13,944 nucleotides of DNA from CAZWUK01 sp964636685 (GTDB lineage Bacteria > Bacillota > Clostridia > Christensenellales > CAG-138). The stretch lies in the NCBI GenBank assembly GCA_964636685.1, contig CAZWUK010000057.1, forward strand, positions 1 to 13,944. The letters run 5' to 3'. Below are positions 5,595 through 12,759 of this stretch, one piece after another. The number at the start of each line of letters is the position of its first letter. Position 1 is the first letter of the stretch. A program made the translations under genes and the position numbers. The notes beneath the pieces were generated by a model. That model saw only the letters and a program-made list of their open reading frames with translations. It was not told where the DNA came from and did no database searches.

Positions 5595-7766
5595 TTATAG
5601 TTGCAGCGTTTGCAATGCGGATGAGAATCGCAGTCCCGTGTGCATATCATAGACCTCATCCAAGCTCTGCTCCATGCAGACCAGTACAGGAATATCACCG
5701 ATCTTCTCCACCCTTCCCTCCTCTGCAAGTTCTTTCAGTTCGTAAGGATAAACATTGACAAAATAGCGCTGTAACTTTCGTACATAAGCGTTTGGAAATT
5801 TTGCCCGACGCATATCATCAAGAATTTCTCTTGCCTTCTCGTCAAAAGGAATCGCCAACGGAATAGTCGTCGTATCGATCAACCGAAAACGCTCGCCAAT
5901 ACTGCGAAACGGGAAGTTCAGGCGCCGCGCGTCCCGGTCAAAGCTTTGCAGCACTTCGTTGCGATCCAGCTCCTGCCTGTGCATGAACCGCAGATCGTAA
6001 AAGCTGCGGATTGCCGCTTCATCCGACGGATCGGCATATAGCTGCATCACCTCGCTGCCATAGGACGCCATCCTGCCAAGCCAGCCCGTGGGACGACCGT
6101 CCTCCGGTTCGAAAATGTACACCGTCCCGATAGGCAAACGTCCCTCGCGGTTGCACCTGCCCGCCGACTGCACGATTGCGTCAATCCCGGCACACGCCCG
6201 ATACACCACAGGAAAATCCACATCTACGCCCGCTTCAATCAATTGCGTGGAAACGACCCGGCAAGGCAAATTTTGTTTGAGCCGGTCGCGTATTTCATCC
6301 AGCTGCGCCATCCGATGCGCGGCGCACATGCGGGCGCTCAAGTGATACGAGCCTTCAAGGCGGGCGATGGACGCAAATAGTTTTGCGGCATGCTTTCGTG
6401 TGTTGACCACGCAAAGTACCTGCGCATGACCTGCAAGACGCTGTTCCAGCTCGACATCTGTAAGCTTTCCAAGCTTGACAAATTCCGTCCGGCGCATTGC
6501 GTCAAACAGCGGCTTCGGATCTGCAATGATGGGTCGAGCTTCGATTTTGTCCGGCCAGATATTTTCGTAATGCGGTTGTGTTGCGGTACAAAGAACGACG
6601 GTGCATCCGTAATCGCGGCAGAGCAATTCCAGCGCATGCAGGCATGGCAACAGCACCTCATCCGGAATGGCCTGCACTTCGTCCAAAATGACGATGCTGT
6701 TTACAAGATTGTGCAGTTTTCTGCATTTTGAGGTCTGATGTGCGTACAGCGATTCAAACAATTGCACGTTTGTTGTTACGATCACGGGTGCGTCCCAGTT
6801 CTCGCACGCCAGACGATTGAGCGTCAGTTCATCTTCCGACGGTTCAACGCTGCTGTGATGCTCAACCACAGCGTCGTCTCCGAAGGCTGCGCGCAGAACA
6901 GCCGCATTCTGCTCTGTGACCGATATAAACGGCACCGCCAGTACGATCCGCCGCATACCGTAAAGCTTTGCATGCTCCGTTGCAAACGCCATAGAGGAGA
7001 GCGTTTTTCCGCCGCCTGTGGGAACGTTGAGCGTAAACATGCCGGGTGGCAATTGTGCGGCGGAAATGCAGCTCTGCTGAATCATGCGCCGCTGCGCAAA
7101 CACCCTTTGCAGTCGCGCATCTGCAATGGCATGCGCCTCACTTTGAGCGTTAAAATTCTGCAAAAAGCTTGAAAACCGCTGCGAAACCTCCGAAAATGTC
7201 GGATATTGGCGGCGAAGCGCACTTCTTTTTGCAGAAAAGTGCTGTTCTGTATCCAAGTAGTCCGCGTCCACCAGCGCCGAGAACAGCATGCGTATCAGCA
7301 TCGCCGCAGAATTCCCACTATGCTTTGTCTGTGTCAATCGTCGTTGGAACATGACTTTTTCCGGAAGTGCGATTTCTTGGAAATATGCCTCCAACGGCGG
7401 CTGCTCCTGCCGCAATATATCCTCCAAGCAGGCTTTCTCGTCGTCGCCGTTGTCCATCCCGTTCGGCAAACCGTTGTGGTGCCCCGCCAAGGCATATGCC
7501 AGATACTTTCCGACGGATGTGTATTTTTGCACGGCGAGCTGCGCGCCGTATGATTTGTGATCTACCGGCAGGGGGCTTCCCTGCAAACGTTTTTGAAAGG
7601 CCGCCTGATACTTTCCGGCGTCATGCAGCAATCCCAACGTACGACCGATGGTTTCCAGTCCCAGCGCCGCAAGAAACGTCTCCGCCAAATTTGCCGTGTT
7701 GTTGAGATGCGCATCCAATAACTGCTTTTCGCCTTTTTCGTTCTCGCTGTGCGCATAGTACTGCAT
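5595..7766 (-). CDS. cas3: CRISPR-associated helicase-nuclease Cas3
   Basis: Cas3 is recruited by target-bound Cascade and unwinds and degrades the DNA. The 723-residue protein joins an N-terminal HD nuclease to a superfamily 2 helicase. HD-domain residues are H20, H48-D49 (LLHDAGKY), H96-H97 (AGHHNG) and the D167/D169 region (LVDADYLD). Helicase motifs follow in order: Walker A VPTGGGKT at 248-255, DEVQ at 362-365, CTATQ at 393-397, STQLIEAGVDVD at 506-517 and QSAGRCNREG at 533-542. The ATG at 7766 has a GGAGA (7773-7777) upstream. It is the first gene of the cas operon, preceded by a 149-bp gap, and its stop lies 18 nt before the cas5c start. All key residues are present. Confidence 0.97.
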   Translation of the reverse strand: MQYYAHSENEKGEKQLLDAHLNNTANLAETFLAALGLETIGRTLGLLHDAGKYQAAFQKRLQGSPLPVDHKSYGAQLAVQKYTSVGKYLAYALAGHHNGLPNGMDNGDDEKACLEDILRQEQPPLEAYFQEIALPEKVMFQRRLTQTKHSGNSAAMLIRMLFSALVDADYLDTEQHFSAKRSALRRQYPTFSEVSQRFSSFLQNFNAQSEAHAIADARLQRVFAQRRMIQQSCISAAQLPPGMFTLNVPTGGGKTLSSMAFATEHAKLYGMRRIVLAVPFISVTEQNAAVLRAAFGDDAVVEHHSSVEPSEDELTLNRLACENWDAPVIVTTNVQLFESLYAHQTSKCRKLHNLVNSIVILDEVQAIPDEVLLPCLHALELLCRDYGCTVVLCTATQPHYENIWPDKIEARPIIADPKPLFDAMRRTEFVKLGKLTDVELEQRLAGHAQVLCVVNTRKHAAKLFASIARLEGSYHLSARMCAAHRMAQLDEIRDRLKQNLPCRVVSTQLIEAGVDVDFPVVYRACAGIDAIVQSAGRCNREGRLPIGTVYIFEPEDGRPTGWLGRMASYGSEVMQLYADPSDEAAIRSFYDLRFMHRQELDRNEVLQSFDRDARRLNFPFRSIGERFRLIDTTTIPLAIPFDEKAREILDDMRRAKFPNAYVRKLQRYFVNVYPYELKELAEEGRVEKIGDIPVLVCMEQSLDEVYDMHTGLRFSSALQTLQL

Positions 7767-7915
7767 GTCGTCTCTCCGATGCTTCTTGATTTGGCAGAAA
7801 ATACCGGCGCGTTCGTCCGAAATCGGTATTCGCTTCGAGCTGCAGTGGAGAAAGGCGGCGCGTCTTCCTCTGCTTTTGTGGATATAAAATTGCTATTGCG
7901 GATTGAATGACGACT
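7767..7915 (-). promoter_or_regulatory. Intergenic region upstream of the cas operon
   Basis: This 149-bp gap separates the MFS stop from the cas3 start and should hold the cas promoter. The best -10-like hexamer is TTATAT (minus strand, 7882-7887) in an A+T-rich patch. No convincing -35 sits upstream, so the promoter call is weak. A perfect 7-bp dyad, AATACCG (7800-7806) with CGGTATT (7824-7830), lies between that hexamer and cas3 and could be an operator or a 5' UTR hairpin. No clear terminator for the MFS gene is seen here, so cas transcription could also come from upstream. Confidence 0.35.
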
Positions 7916-9136
7916 TTATTGTAGAGGCGTCTGCCGCGCTGTATCGCTCGACAGCCTGTTGAAAAAATACGCGTTGACAGCCGCAAGCGCCAGCATGAGA
8001 AATATGGGCAGATACAGCGCCGCCATGCCCGTATGAATCCCGGAAGTATCCGCAATCGCGCCAACCGTTGCAGGAGCAACCACCGCCGCAATTCCGGGAA
8101 TGGCGACGAACATCCCCATGCACTGCGGATACCGTTTGAATACGCTCCCGGCGTTTGCAACCGTCGTTCCATACATGCCGCTCATGCAAAGCCCCAAGCC
8201 CACGGTAGAAACCGTCATCATGACAACGCTCTTTCCGAGCAGCATCAGCGAAAAGAACGCGGTTATGCCGCAGGACATCGCAAGCATCATCGCGCGCGTT
8301 GAAAAGCGCCGTGACAGTCTTGCGCAGATCATACGCCCTACCACCAGCGACAACCACAACAGCGACGTCAACACCTGCGAAAAGGAATCCGTCAATGTCC
8401 CGCCCGTCTGGAAAAACGTGACCATCCAGCCCATCAGCGAAACCTCCGCGGCCTGGTAGCAGCACATCAATGCGAGGCATACCAAAAACAGCGGTTCGCG
8501 GAAAAAGCCAAACGCGCTCCCCCCTTGCTGCGCATCGGTTTTTGCTTCGGGCAGTCCCTGCATGCGAATCTGCATCACCAGCATCCCAACCCCCAGCGCG
8601 AGCGTGATCCAAATCGCCGTCCGCCAAGAGGCGCCGCAGGCGAGTGCGACAAACGGTGCAAGACCCGCACCCACGGCAAACGCGGCGTGCAAAAGATTCA
8701 GCGGCATCGCGTCTGCATTGGAAAGCGTGGTGACAATTTGATTGTTATAGTTGGACATTGCACCCTTGGAAATGCCAATTAAAAATGCTGCGCCAAGCAG
8801 CACGACCGGCTGACCGGTGAACGCCAGCAGCAACAGCCCCACAAACATTGCGTCGCACAGGAGCATCACAGAGCGCTTCATGCCGATCACCAGCGGCAAT
8901 GCGCCTGCGCCCGCGCCCGCGACAAGACAGCCGACGGAGATCATCGACAGCAGCATCCCGCTTACGCCGTAGCTCAGCCCATATTCCTCCTGTACCGTGG
9001 GGAGAATCGAGCCGATTAAAAGCAGCGCAACGCCCAGCACAAAATACATATAATACGTCGTGCACACCAGATGCAGTTTTTCCCGTGTCAAGGATGCAAA
9101 AAAGTTTTTCTTTCGTTCCATTCCATTCGTTTCCAT
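7916..9136 (-). CDS. Major facilitator superfamily transporter, substrate unknown
   Basis: The 406-residue protein is almost entirely hydrophobic, with about twelve predicted membrane segments in two halves. A hydrophilic loop around residues 195-213 (LPEAKTDAQQGGSAFGFF) separates them. A basic cytoplasmic N-terminus (MERKKNFFASLTREK) precedes the first helix. The sequence NQIVTTLSNADAMPLNLLHAAFAVGAGLAP in helix 5 resembles sugar-type MFS proteins (FucP/YbjJ-like); that likeness is from memory and does not fix the substrate. It lies directly after iolI, behind a stem-loop, so it may move the same sugar or cyclitol as the ABC system or export a product. The start at 9136 is uncertain. Its ribosome binding site is weak (GGAT, 9 nt upstream), and a second ATG at 9121 would remove five residues. 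Confidence 0.88.
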   Translation of the reverse strand: METNGMERKKNFFASLTREKLHLVCTTYYMYFVLGVALLLIGSILPTVQEEYGLSYGVSGMLLSMISVGCLVAGAGAGALPLVIGMKRSVMLLCDAMFVGLLLLAFTGQPVVLLGAAFLIGISKGAMSNYNNQIVTTLSNADAMPLNLLHAAFAVGAGLAPFVALACGASWRTAIWITLALGVGMLVMQIRMQGLPEAKTDAQQGGSAFGFFREPLFLVCLALMCCYQAAEVSLMGWMVTFFQTGGTLTDSFSQVLTSLLWLSLVVGRMICARLSRRFSTRAMMLAMSCGITAFFSLMLLGKSVVMMTVSTVGLGLCMSGMYGTTVANAGSVFKRYPQCMGMFVAIPGIAAVVAPATVGAIADTSGIHTGMAALYLPIFLMLALAAVNAYFFNRLSSDTARQTPLQ

Positions 9137-9156
9137 TCACGCAAATCCGAAAAGCA

Positions 9157-9179
9157 GCGCCGGCAGATACTGCCGGCGC
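9157..9179 (-). terminator. Stem-loop between iolI and the MFS gene, probable terminator or attenuator
   Basis: A perfect 10-bp stem, GCGCCGGCAG with CTGCCGGCGC, closes a 3-nt loop 18 nt after the iolI stop. On the minus strand it is followed by TGCTTTTCGG, a short and interrupted T-tract. It looks like a weak rho-independent terminator that would reduce but perhaps not abolish transcription into the MFS gene, whose start is only 20 nt further on. Confidence 0.65.
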
Positions 9180-9197
9180 CAAGCAAGGGTTCCTGTA

Positions 9198-10034
9198 TCA
9201 GCCTACCGGGAAGAATGGGCGAATCGCCGCGCAGGTTTTTTCGTAGCTGACGCGAATGTTCTCTTCATCCGGCCATTCCCAATACTCCGGACGGAACAGT
9301 TCGATGGATACCATACTGTCGTAGCCCAGTTCCTTGAGCGTACCAAAGATCAGCGGCAGATCGATCGCGCCCTCGCCCGGCATGAGCCGGTTGTTGTCGC
9401 GCGCCGCGCCCACCGGCAGCTCCTCGGAATCGTCCAGATGGAAAATGAATATCTTTTTGGCGTCGGCCTTTTTCAGATCCTCGATCCGGGAGCCCATGGC
9501 ATGGAAGTGGAAGCAGTCGAGTACGATGCCGACGTTTTTGCGGTCAACGGTTTTGACAATGTCATACGCCTGACCAAATGTATTGACGGAGCAATCCGGA
9601 TACCCCACAAATTCAAACGCCAGATTCATGCCAAACTTTTCCGCATAATCCGCCATAATATGGATCACGCGAACAGTCTCTGTACGAATCTCGGTGATCG
9701 TCTTATTGCCCACGTTAAATGTCGGAACGATGACAACCCTGTGGCAGTCGATCACAGCGCCCGCTTCGCAGCAAAACCGCAGTCCCTCCATGATGTCGGC
9801 AAATCCGGCTTCGTCGCGGAAATTGATGAATTCCAAGGCGTTAAACGCATAGGGCTTGATGCGGTGCGCACGAAAATACTCGCCCAGCTCCTCGATCGTA
9901 TGCCGGGTCAGATAATCGCGCAGCTTGTCCAACCGGATTTCGATCAGATCATAGCCGGTCTTTTCGCATGCCGCAAGGTCGGATTCCAAAGTGGAGTGTT
10001 TCATCGTCGTTGCCTGATTGAAGCAGATTTTCAT
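9198..10034 (-). CDS. iolI: Inosose isomerase IolI (sugar phosphate isomerase/epimerase family)
   Basis: IolI interconverts 2-keto-myo-inositol (scyllo-inosose) and 1-keto-D-chiro-inositol in cytoplasmic inositol catabolism. The 278 residues equal the length of B. subtilis IolI as I recall it. Strong likeness runs throughout: the N-terminus MKICFNQATT, then TGYDLIEIRLDKL, LAFEFVGYPDCSVNTFGQAY, VLDCFHFHAMGSRIEDLKKA and SIELFRPEYW. It is a TIM barrel, and the expected metal ligands are visible as E141, D173, H199 and E245. The start at 10034 is chosen because AGGAGG (10041-10046) lies 6 nt upstream; an ATG two codons earlier abuts that site and is unlikely. It follows the ABC permease and precedes the MFS gene. 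No other iol gene is present in the window. A related hexulose or inositol isomerase activity is the main alternative. Confidence 0.85.
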   Translation of the reverse strand: MKICFNQATTMKHSTLESDLAACEKTGYDLIEIRLDKLRDYLTRHTIEELGEYFRAHRIKPYAFNALEFINFRDEAGFADIMEGLRFCCEAGAVIDCHRVVIVPTFNVGNKTITEIRTETVRVIHIMADYAEKFGMNLAFEFVGYPDCSVNTFGQAYDIVKTVDRKNVGIVLDCFHFHAMGSRIEDLKKADAKKIFIFHLDDSEELPVGAARDNNRLMPGEGAIDLPLIFGTLKELGYDSMVSIELFRPEYWEWPDEENIRVSYEKTCAAIRPFFPVG

Positions 10035-10066
10035 GTCCATCCTCCTGCTGTTTTTTTTTAACATAC

Positions 10067-10092
10067 GCAAAGAGCGCCGTCGCGCCCTTTGC
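10067..10092 (-). other. Intergenic stem-loop between ABC permease and iolI
   Basis: An 11-bp stem with one wobble pair in minus-strand RNA (GCAAAGGGCGC with GCGCTCTTTGC) closes a 4-nt loop. It is followed on the minus strand by GTATGTT and a run of A, not T, so it is not a classical terminator in the direction of the operon. The T-run at 10051-10059 lies on its other side on the plus strand and does not follow it there either. It is likely an mRNA-stability or processing element that separates transporter mRNA from iolI. Confidence 0.5.
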
Positions 10093-10109
10093 AGCTTATC
10101 CCGTTTTCC

Positions 10110-11117
10110 TTATTTCTTTCTTGCTACCTTCCGCATGTCGAATACGACCGCGACAACAATGATAACGCCCTTGATGATCTTCTGCAAGTACGGCGATACG
10201 CCCAGAATCAAGAGTCCGTTGTTGATAACGCCCAGCACCAGAATACCGCCGATGACGCCCACAATGGTACCGATGCCGCCGGTATGGGAGACGCCGCCGA
10301 CCGTCGCCGCCGCGATACCGTCAAGCTCGAAGCCCTCACCGAGGGAGGCGATGCCCGAAGCACTGCGGGAAGTCACCATCAGACCCGCGACAGAGGCGCA
10401 AAACGCCGACCAGGTGTAGATGGCAACAAGGTTCTTTTCCACGTTGATACCGGCGGCTCTGGCTGCGTCCGGATTGCCGCCGATGGCGTAAACGTTCTTG
10501 CCGAAGCGCGTGTGGTTGAGGAGAATATAAGCAACTACCGCGATCACGATGAATACCACCACGATGTTGGGTAAAAAGCCGAACATCTTGCCCTGCCCGA
10601 TAATGGTAAAGTCTTCGCGCAGCATCGGCACCGGATAAGCGTTGGTAAACAGCAGCGCAAGACCTCTTGCCACAACCATGGAGCCCAATGTGGCAATGAA
10701 CGCCGGAATCTTGGTGTATGCGATCAGCAGACCGTTAATCAAACCAAACATAGTGCCAAGACCAACACCGACGATCACCGCCACCCAAGCGGGAACGAAC
10801 GTCAGGTTTGGGATAATCAGCGTCGCATAGGTAAGCTTTTGCACAAGCGCCGCCGAAAAGACAGACGCCACCGCCATCACCGAGCCAAGCGACAGGTCGA
10901 TGCCGCGCGCGATGATACAAAACGCCACGCCGAACGCCAACAGTCCGCGGCTGGCTTCCGAGGTCAGAATATTCACGAAGTTCTTGCCGGTAAAGAATGC
11001 CGGCTCCGCAATACCGAACGCCGCAATCAGCACGATCAGAATCACGAAAATGGAGTATTTACTGATAAAGGCTTTGAAATCAAAGGTTTTCTTTGCTGCA
11101 ACCTGTGTTGTTTCCAT
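10110..11117 (-). CDS. Sugar ABC transporter permease (RbsC/MglC family)
   Basis: This is the membrane channel of a carbohydrate uptake ABC transporter of the CUT2 class, which typically acts as a homodimer. The 335-residue protein is highly hydrophobic with about eight to ten membrane segments. It carries family landmarks: an N-terminal cytoplasmic stretch then YSIFVILIVLIAAF, LLAFGVAFCIIARGIDLSLGSVMA, FIATLGSMVVARGLALLF, the YAIGGNPDAARAAGINV cytoplasmic loop that contacts the ATPase, and TVGGVSHTGGIGTIVGVIGG. The ATG at 11117 is chosen because GGGAGGT (11124-11130) lies 6 nt upstream. Only 4 nt separate it from the ATPase stop, so the two are co-translated. Family members transport ribose, galactose, xylose or myo-inositol, and the sequence alone does not decide. 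Confidence 0.95.
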   Translation of the reverse strand: METTQVAAKKTFDFKAFISKYSIFVILIVLIAAFGIAEPAFFTGKNFVNILTSEASRGLLAFGVAFCIIARGIDLSLGSVMAVASVFSAALVQKLTYATLIIPNLTFVPAWVAVIVGVGLGTMFGLINGLLIAYTKIPAFIATLGSMVVARGLALLFTNAYPVPMLREDFTIIGQGKMFGFLPNIVVVFIVIAVVAYILLNHTRFGKNVYAIGGNPDAARAAGINVEKNLVAIYTWSAFCASVAGLMVTSRSASGIASLGEGFELDGIAAATVGGVSHTGGIGTIVGVIGGILVLGVINNGLLILGVSPYLQKIIKGVIIVVAVVFDMRKVARKK

Positions 11118-11121
11118 ACAA

Positions 11122-12627
11122 TTACCTCCCTTGTTGATGCGCATCCGTCGCAAATTCCATAATCAGCTCCTGCGTCGCCTGCTTACGATCTACGATGCCG
11201 GTCTGTTTTCCTTCGTGCATGACTAGGATCCGGTCGCACATGCCCAGTATCTCCGGCATTTCCGACGACACCATGATAACCGCTTTCCCCTCGCCTGCCA
11301 TCTTTGTGACAAGCGAATGAATCTCCGCCTTGGCGCCAACGTCAATACCACGGGTCGGTTCATCAATAAACAGGATGTCCGGCTGCGTCAAAAGCCAGCG
11401 CGCGACCAGCACCTTTTGTTGATTTCCACCGGATAGATCCTGAATGCGCGTCTCCTTGGACGGCGTCTTGATCCCGATTTTTTTGATATACTCCGACGCG
11501 TCGCCGGAGATCTTGCGGTGGCTGATAAAACCGGTTTTGCGCACGTATTTTTTAAGATTTGCCACGACGATATTGTCCTGAACGCTGGAAACCGGTATGA
11601 TACCAGTCCGGCGCCGATCCTCCGTGAGCATCGCCATGCCGTGCTTCATCGCATCCTTGGGCGATTTGATCTCGGCAATCTTACCGTTTATTTTCACCGT
11701 GCCGGCAGACTTTCTGCGCAGCCCGAAGAGCGTTTCCAGCACTTCGGTTCTGCCCGCGCCGACAAGCCCCGCAAAGCCAAGAATCTCGCCCTTGCGCAGA
11801 TCAAAATTAACATTGGAAAAAATGCCGGCTGCAGAGAGATCCCGCACCTCCATTGCCACATCGGTGATGGGACACTCCACCTTGGGGAACATGGCGCTCA
11901 GATCTCGGCCGACCATGAGCTTTATCAAAGACTGTATGTCGAAATTCTCCACCAGGTCGGTACCGACCATGCAGCCATCCCGGAACACCGTGACTTCGTC
12001 TGCAATGCGGAATATCTCATCCATTTTATGAGAAATATAGATGACCGCCACGCCATGCTTTTTCACATTTTCGATCATCTGGAACAGCTGCTTGACTTCC
12101 GTCGTGGTCAGAGACGAGGAAGGCTCGTCCATGACGATAATACGGCTGTCGCAGGAGATGGCTTTTGCAATCTCGACCATCTGCATTTTGGCAACTGTGA
12201 GATTTCCCATCTTCTGGTAGGGATCGATGTCAATGTTCAGGTCTTTGAGGATCTGACCGGCCTGCTTGTACATCTTTTTATGATCGATAAATATCTTCGC
12301 TCGGGTAGGCTGTCTTCCGAGAAAAAGATTCTCCGCCACGGAGCGCTCCGTTACCGGCGACAGCTCCTGATGGATCATGGATATACCATGTTTTGCCGCG
12401 TCCAGCGGATTGTTGATATGCACTTCCTGTCCGTCGATCAGAACTTTTCCGCCATTCATCTGATACAGACCGACAAGGCATTTCATCAGCGTAGATTTCC
12501 CGGCCCCGTTTTCCCCCATGAGCGCGTGGACCGTGCCTGGGCGCAACTTGAACGAGACGTTCTTCAGCGCCTGAACGCCGGGAAAACTCTTGGATACGTC
12601 TATCATTTCGAGCACATATTCACTCAA
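11122..12627 (-). CDS. Sugar ABC transporter ATP-binding protein (MglA/RbsA/XylG family)
   Basis: This 501-residue protein fuses two ABC domains and energises CUT2 sugar importers. Domain 1 has Walker A GENGAGKST at 38-46, the Q-loop at Q87, Walker B IIVMDEP (D167, E168) and the H-loop at H200, but a degenerate signature (LTVAKMQM). Domain 2 has a degenerate Walker A (GLVGAGRTE, 287-295), a proper LSGGNQQK signature at 398-405 and Walker B ILFIDEP (D422, E423), with SSE in place of the H-loop. This split is normal for the family. Translation starts at TTG (12625-12627), with GGAGGT (12637-12642) 9 nt upstream and the expected N-terminus directly after it. It follows the binding-protein gene across a stem-loop gap of about 130 bp. 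Confidence 0.95.
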   Translation of the reverse strand: MSEYVLEMIDVSKSFPGVQALKNVSFKLRPGTVHALMGENGAGKSTLMKCLVGLYQMNGGKVLIDGQEVHINNPLDAAKHGISMIHQELSPVTERSVAENLFLGRQPTRAKIFIDHKKMYKQAGQILKDLNIDIDPYQKMGNLTVAKMQMVEIAKAISCDSRIIVMDEPSSSLTTTEVKQLFQMIENVKKHGVAVIYISHKMDEIFRIADEVTVFRDGCMVGTDLVENFDIQSLIKLMVGRDLSAMFPKVECPITDVAMEVRDLSAAGIFSNVNFDLRKGEILGFAGLVGAGRTEVLETLFGLRRKSAGTVKINGKIAEIKSPKDAMKHGMAMLTEDRRRTGIIPVSSVQDNIVVANLKKYVRKTGFISHRKISGDASEYIKKIGIKTPSKETRIQDLSGGNQQKVLVARWLLTQPDILFIDEPTRGIDVGAKAEIHSLVTKMAGEGKAVIMVSSEMPEILGMCDRILVMHEGKQTGIVDRKQATQELIMEFATDAHQQGR

Positions 12628-12697
12628 TGCACGCGCACCTCCGTTATTTCATTTTCCTTGCGATACACAATTGTGACAAAATTCGACTGTATGATTG

Positions 12698-12732
12698 GCA
12701 AATCCGGCGCCGACCAGCGGCGCCGGATTTGC
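12698..12732 (-). other. Long perfect stem-loop between binding-protein and ATPase genes
   Basis: The arms 12698-12712 and 12718-12732 form a perfect 15-bp stem (starting GCAAATCCGGCGCCG) with a 5-nt loop. On the minus strand it is followed by CAATCATAC, without a T-tract. It sits 27 nt after the stop of the binding-protein gene. Stem-loops at this position in binding-protein-dependent operons protect the upstream mRNA from 3' decay or cause partial termination. Either would give more binding protein than ATPase. Confidence 0.7.
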
Positions 12733-12759
12733 GCGTCCATTCAATTGTTGACCGATTTG

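Noticed and set aside
9060..10061. A 333-codon open frame on the plus strand opposite iolI
   Set aside because: It is antisense to a well-supported IolI gene and has no domain or ribosome binding site.
10035..10070. A longer N-terminus for IolI starting at 10070
   Set aside because: It would include the Shine-Dalgarno AGGAGG and the neighbouring A-run as coding sequence. The known family N-terminus begins at the ATG at 10034.
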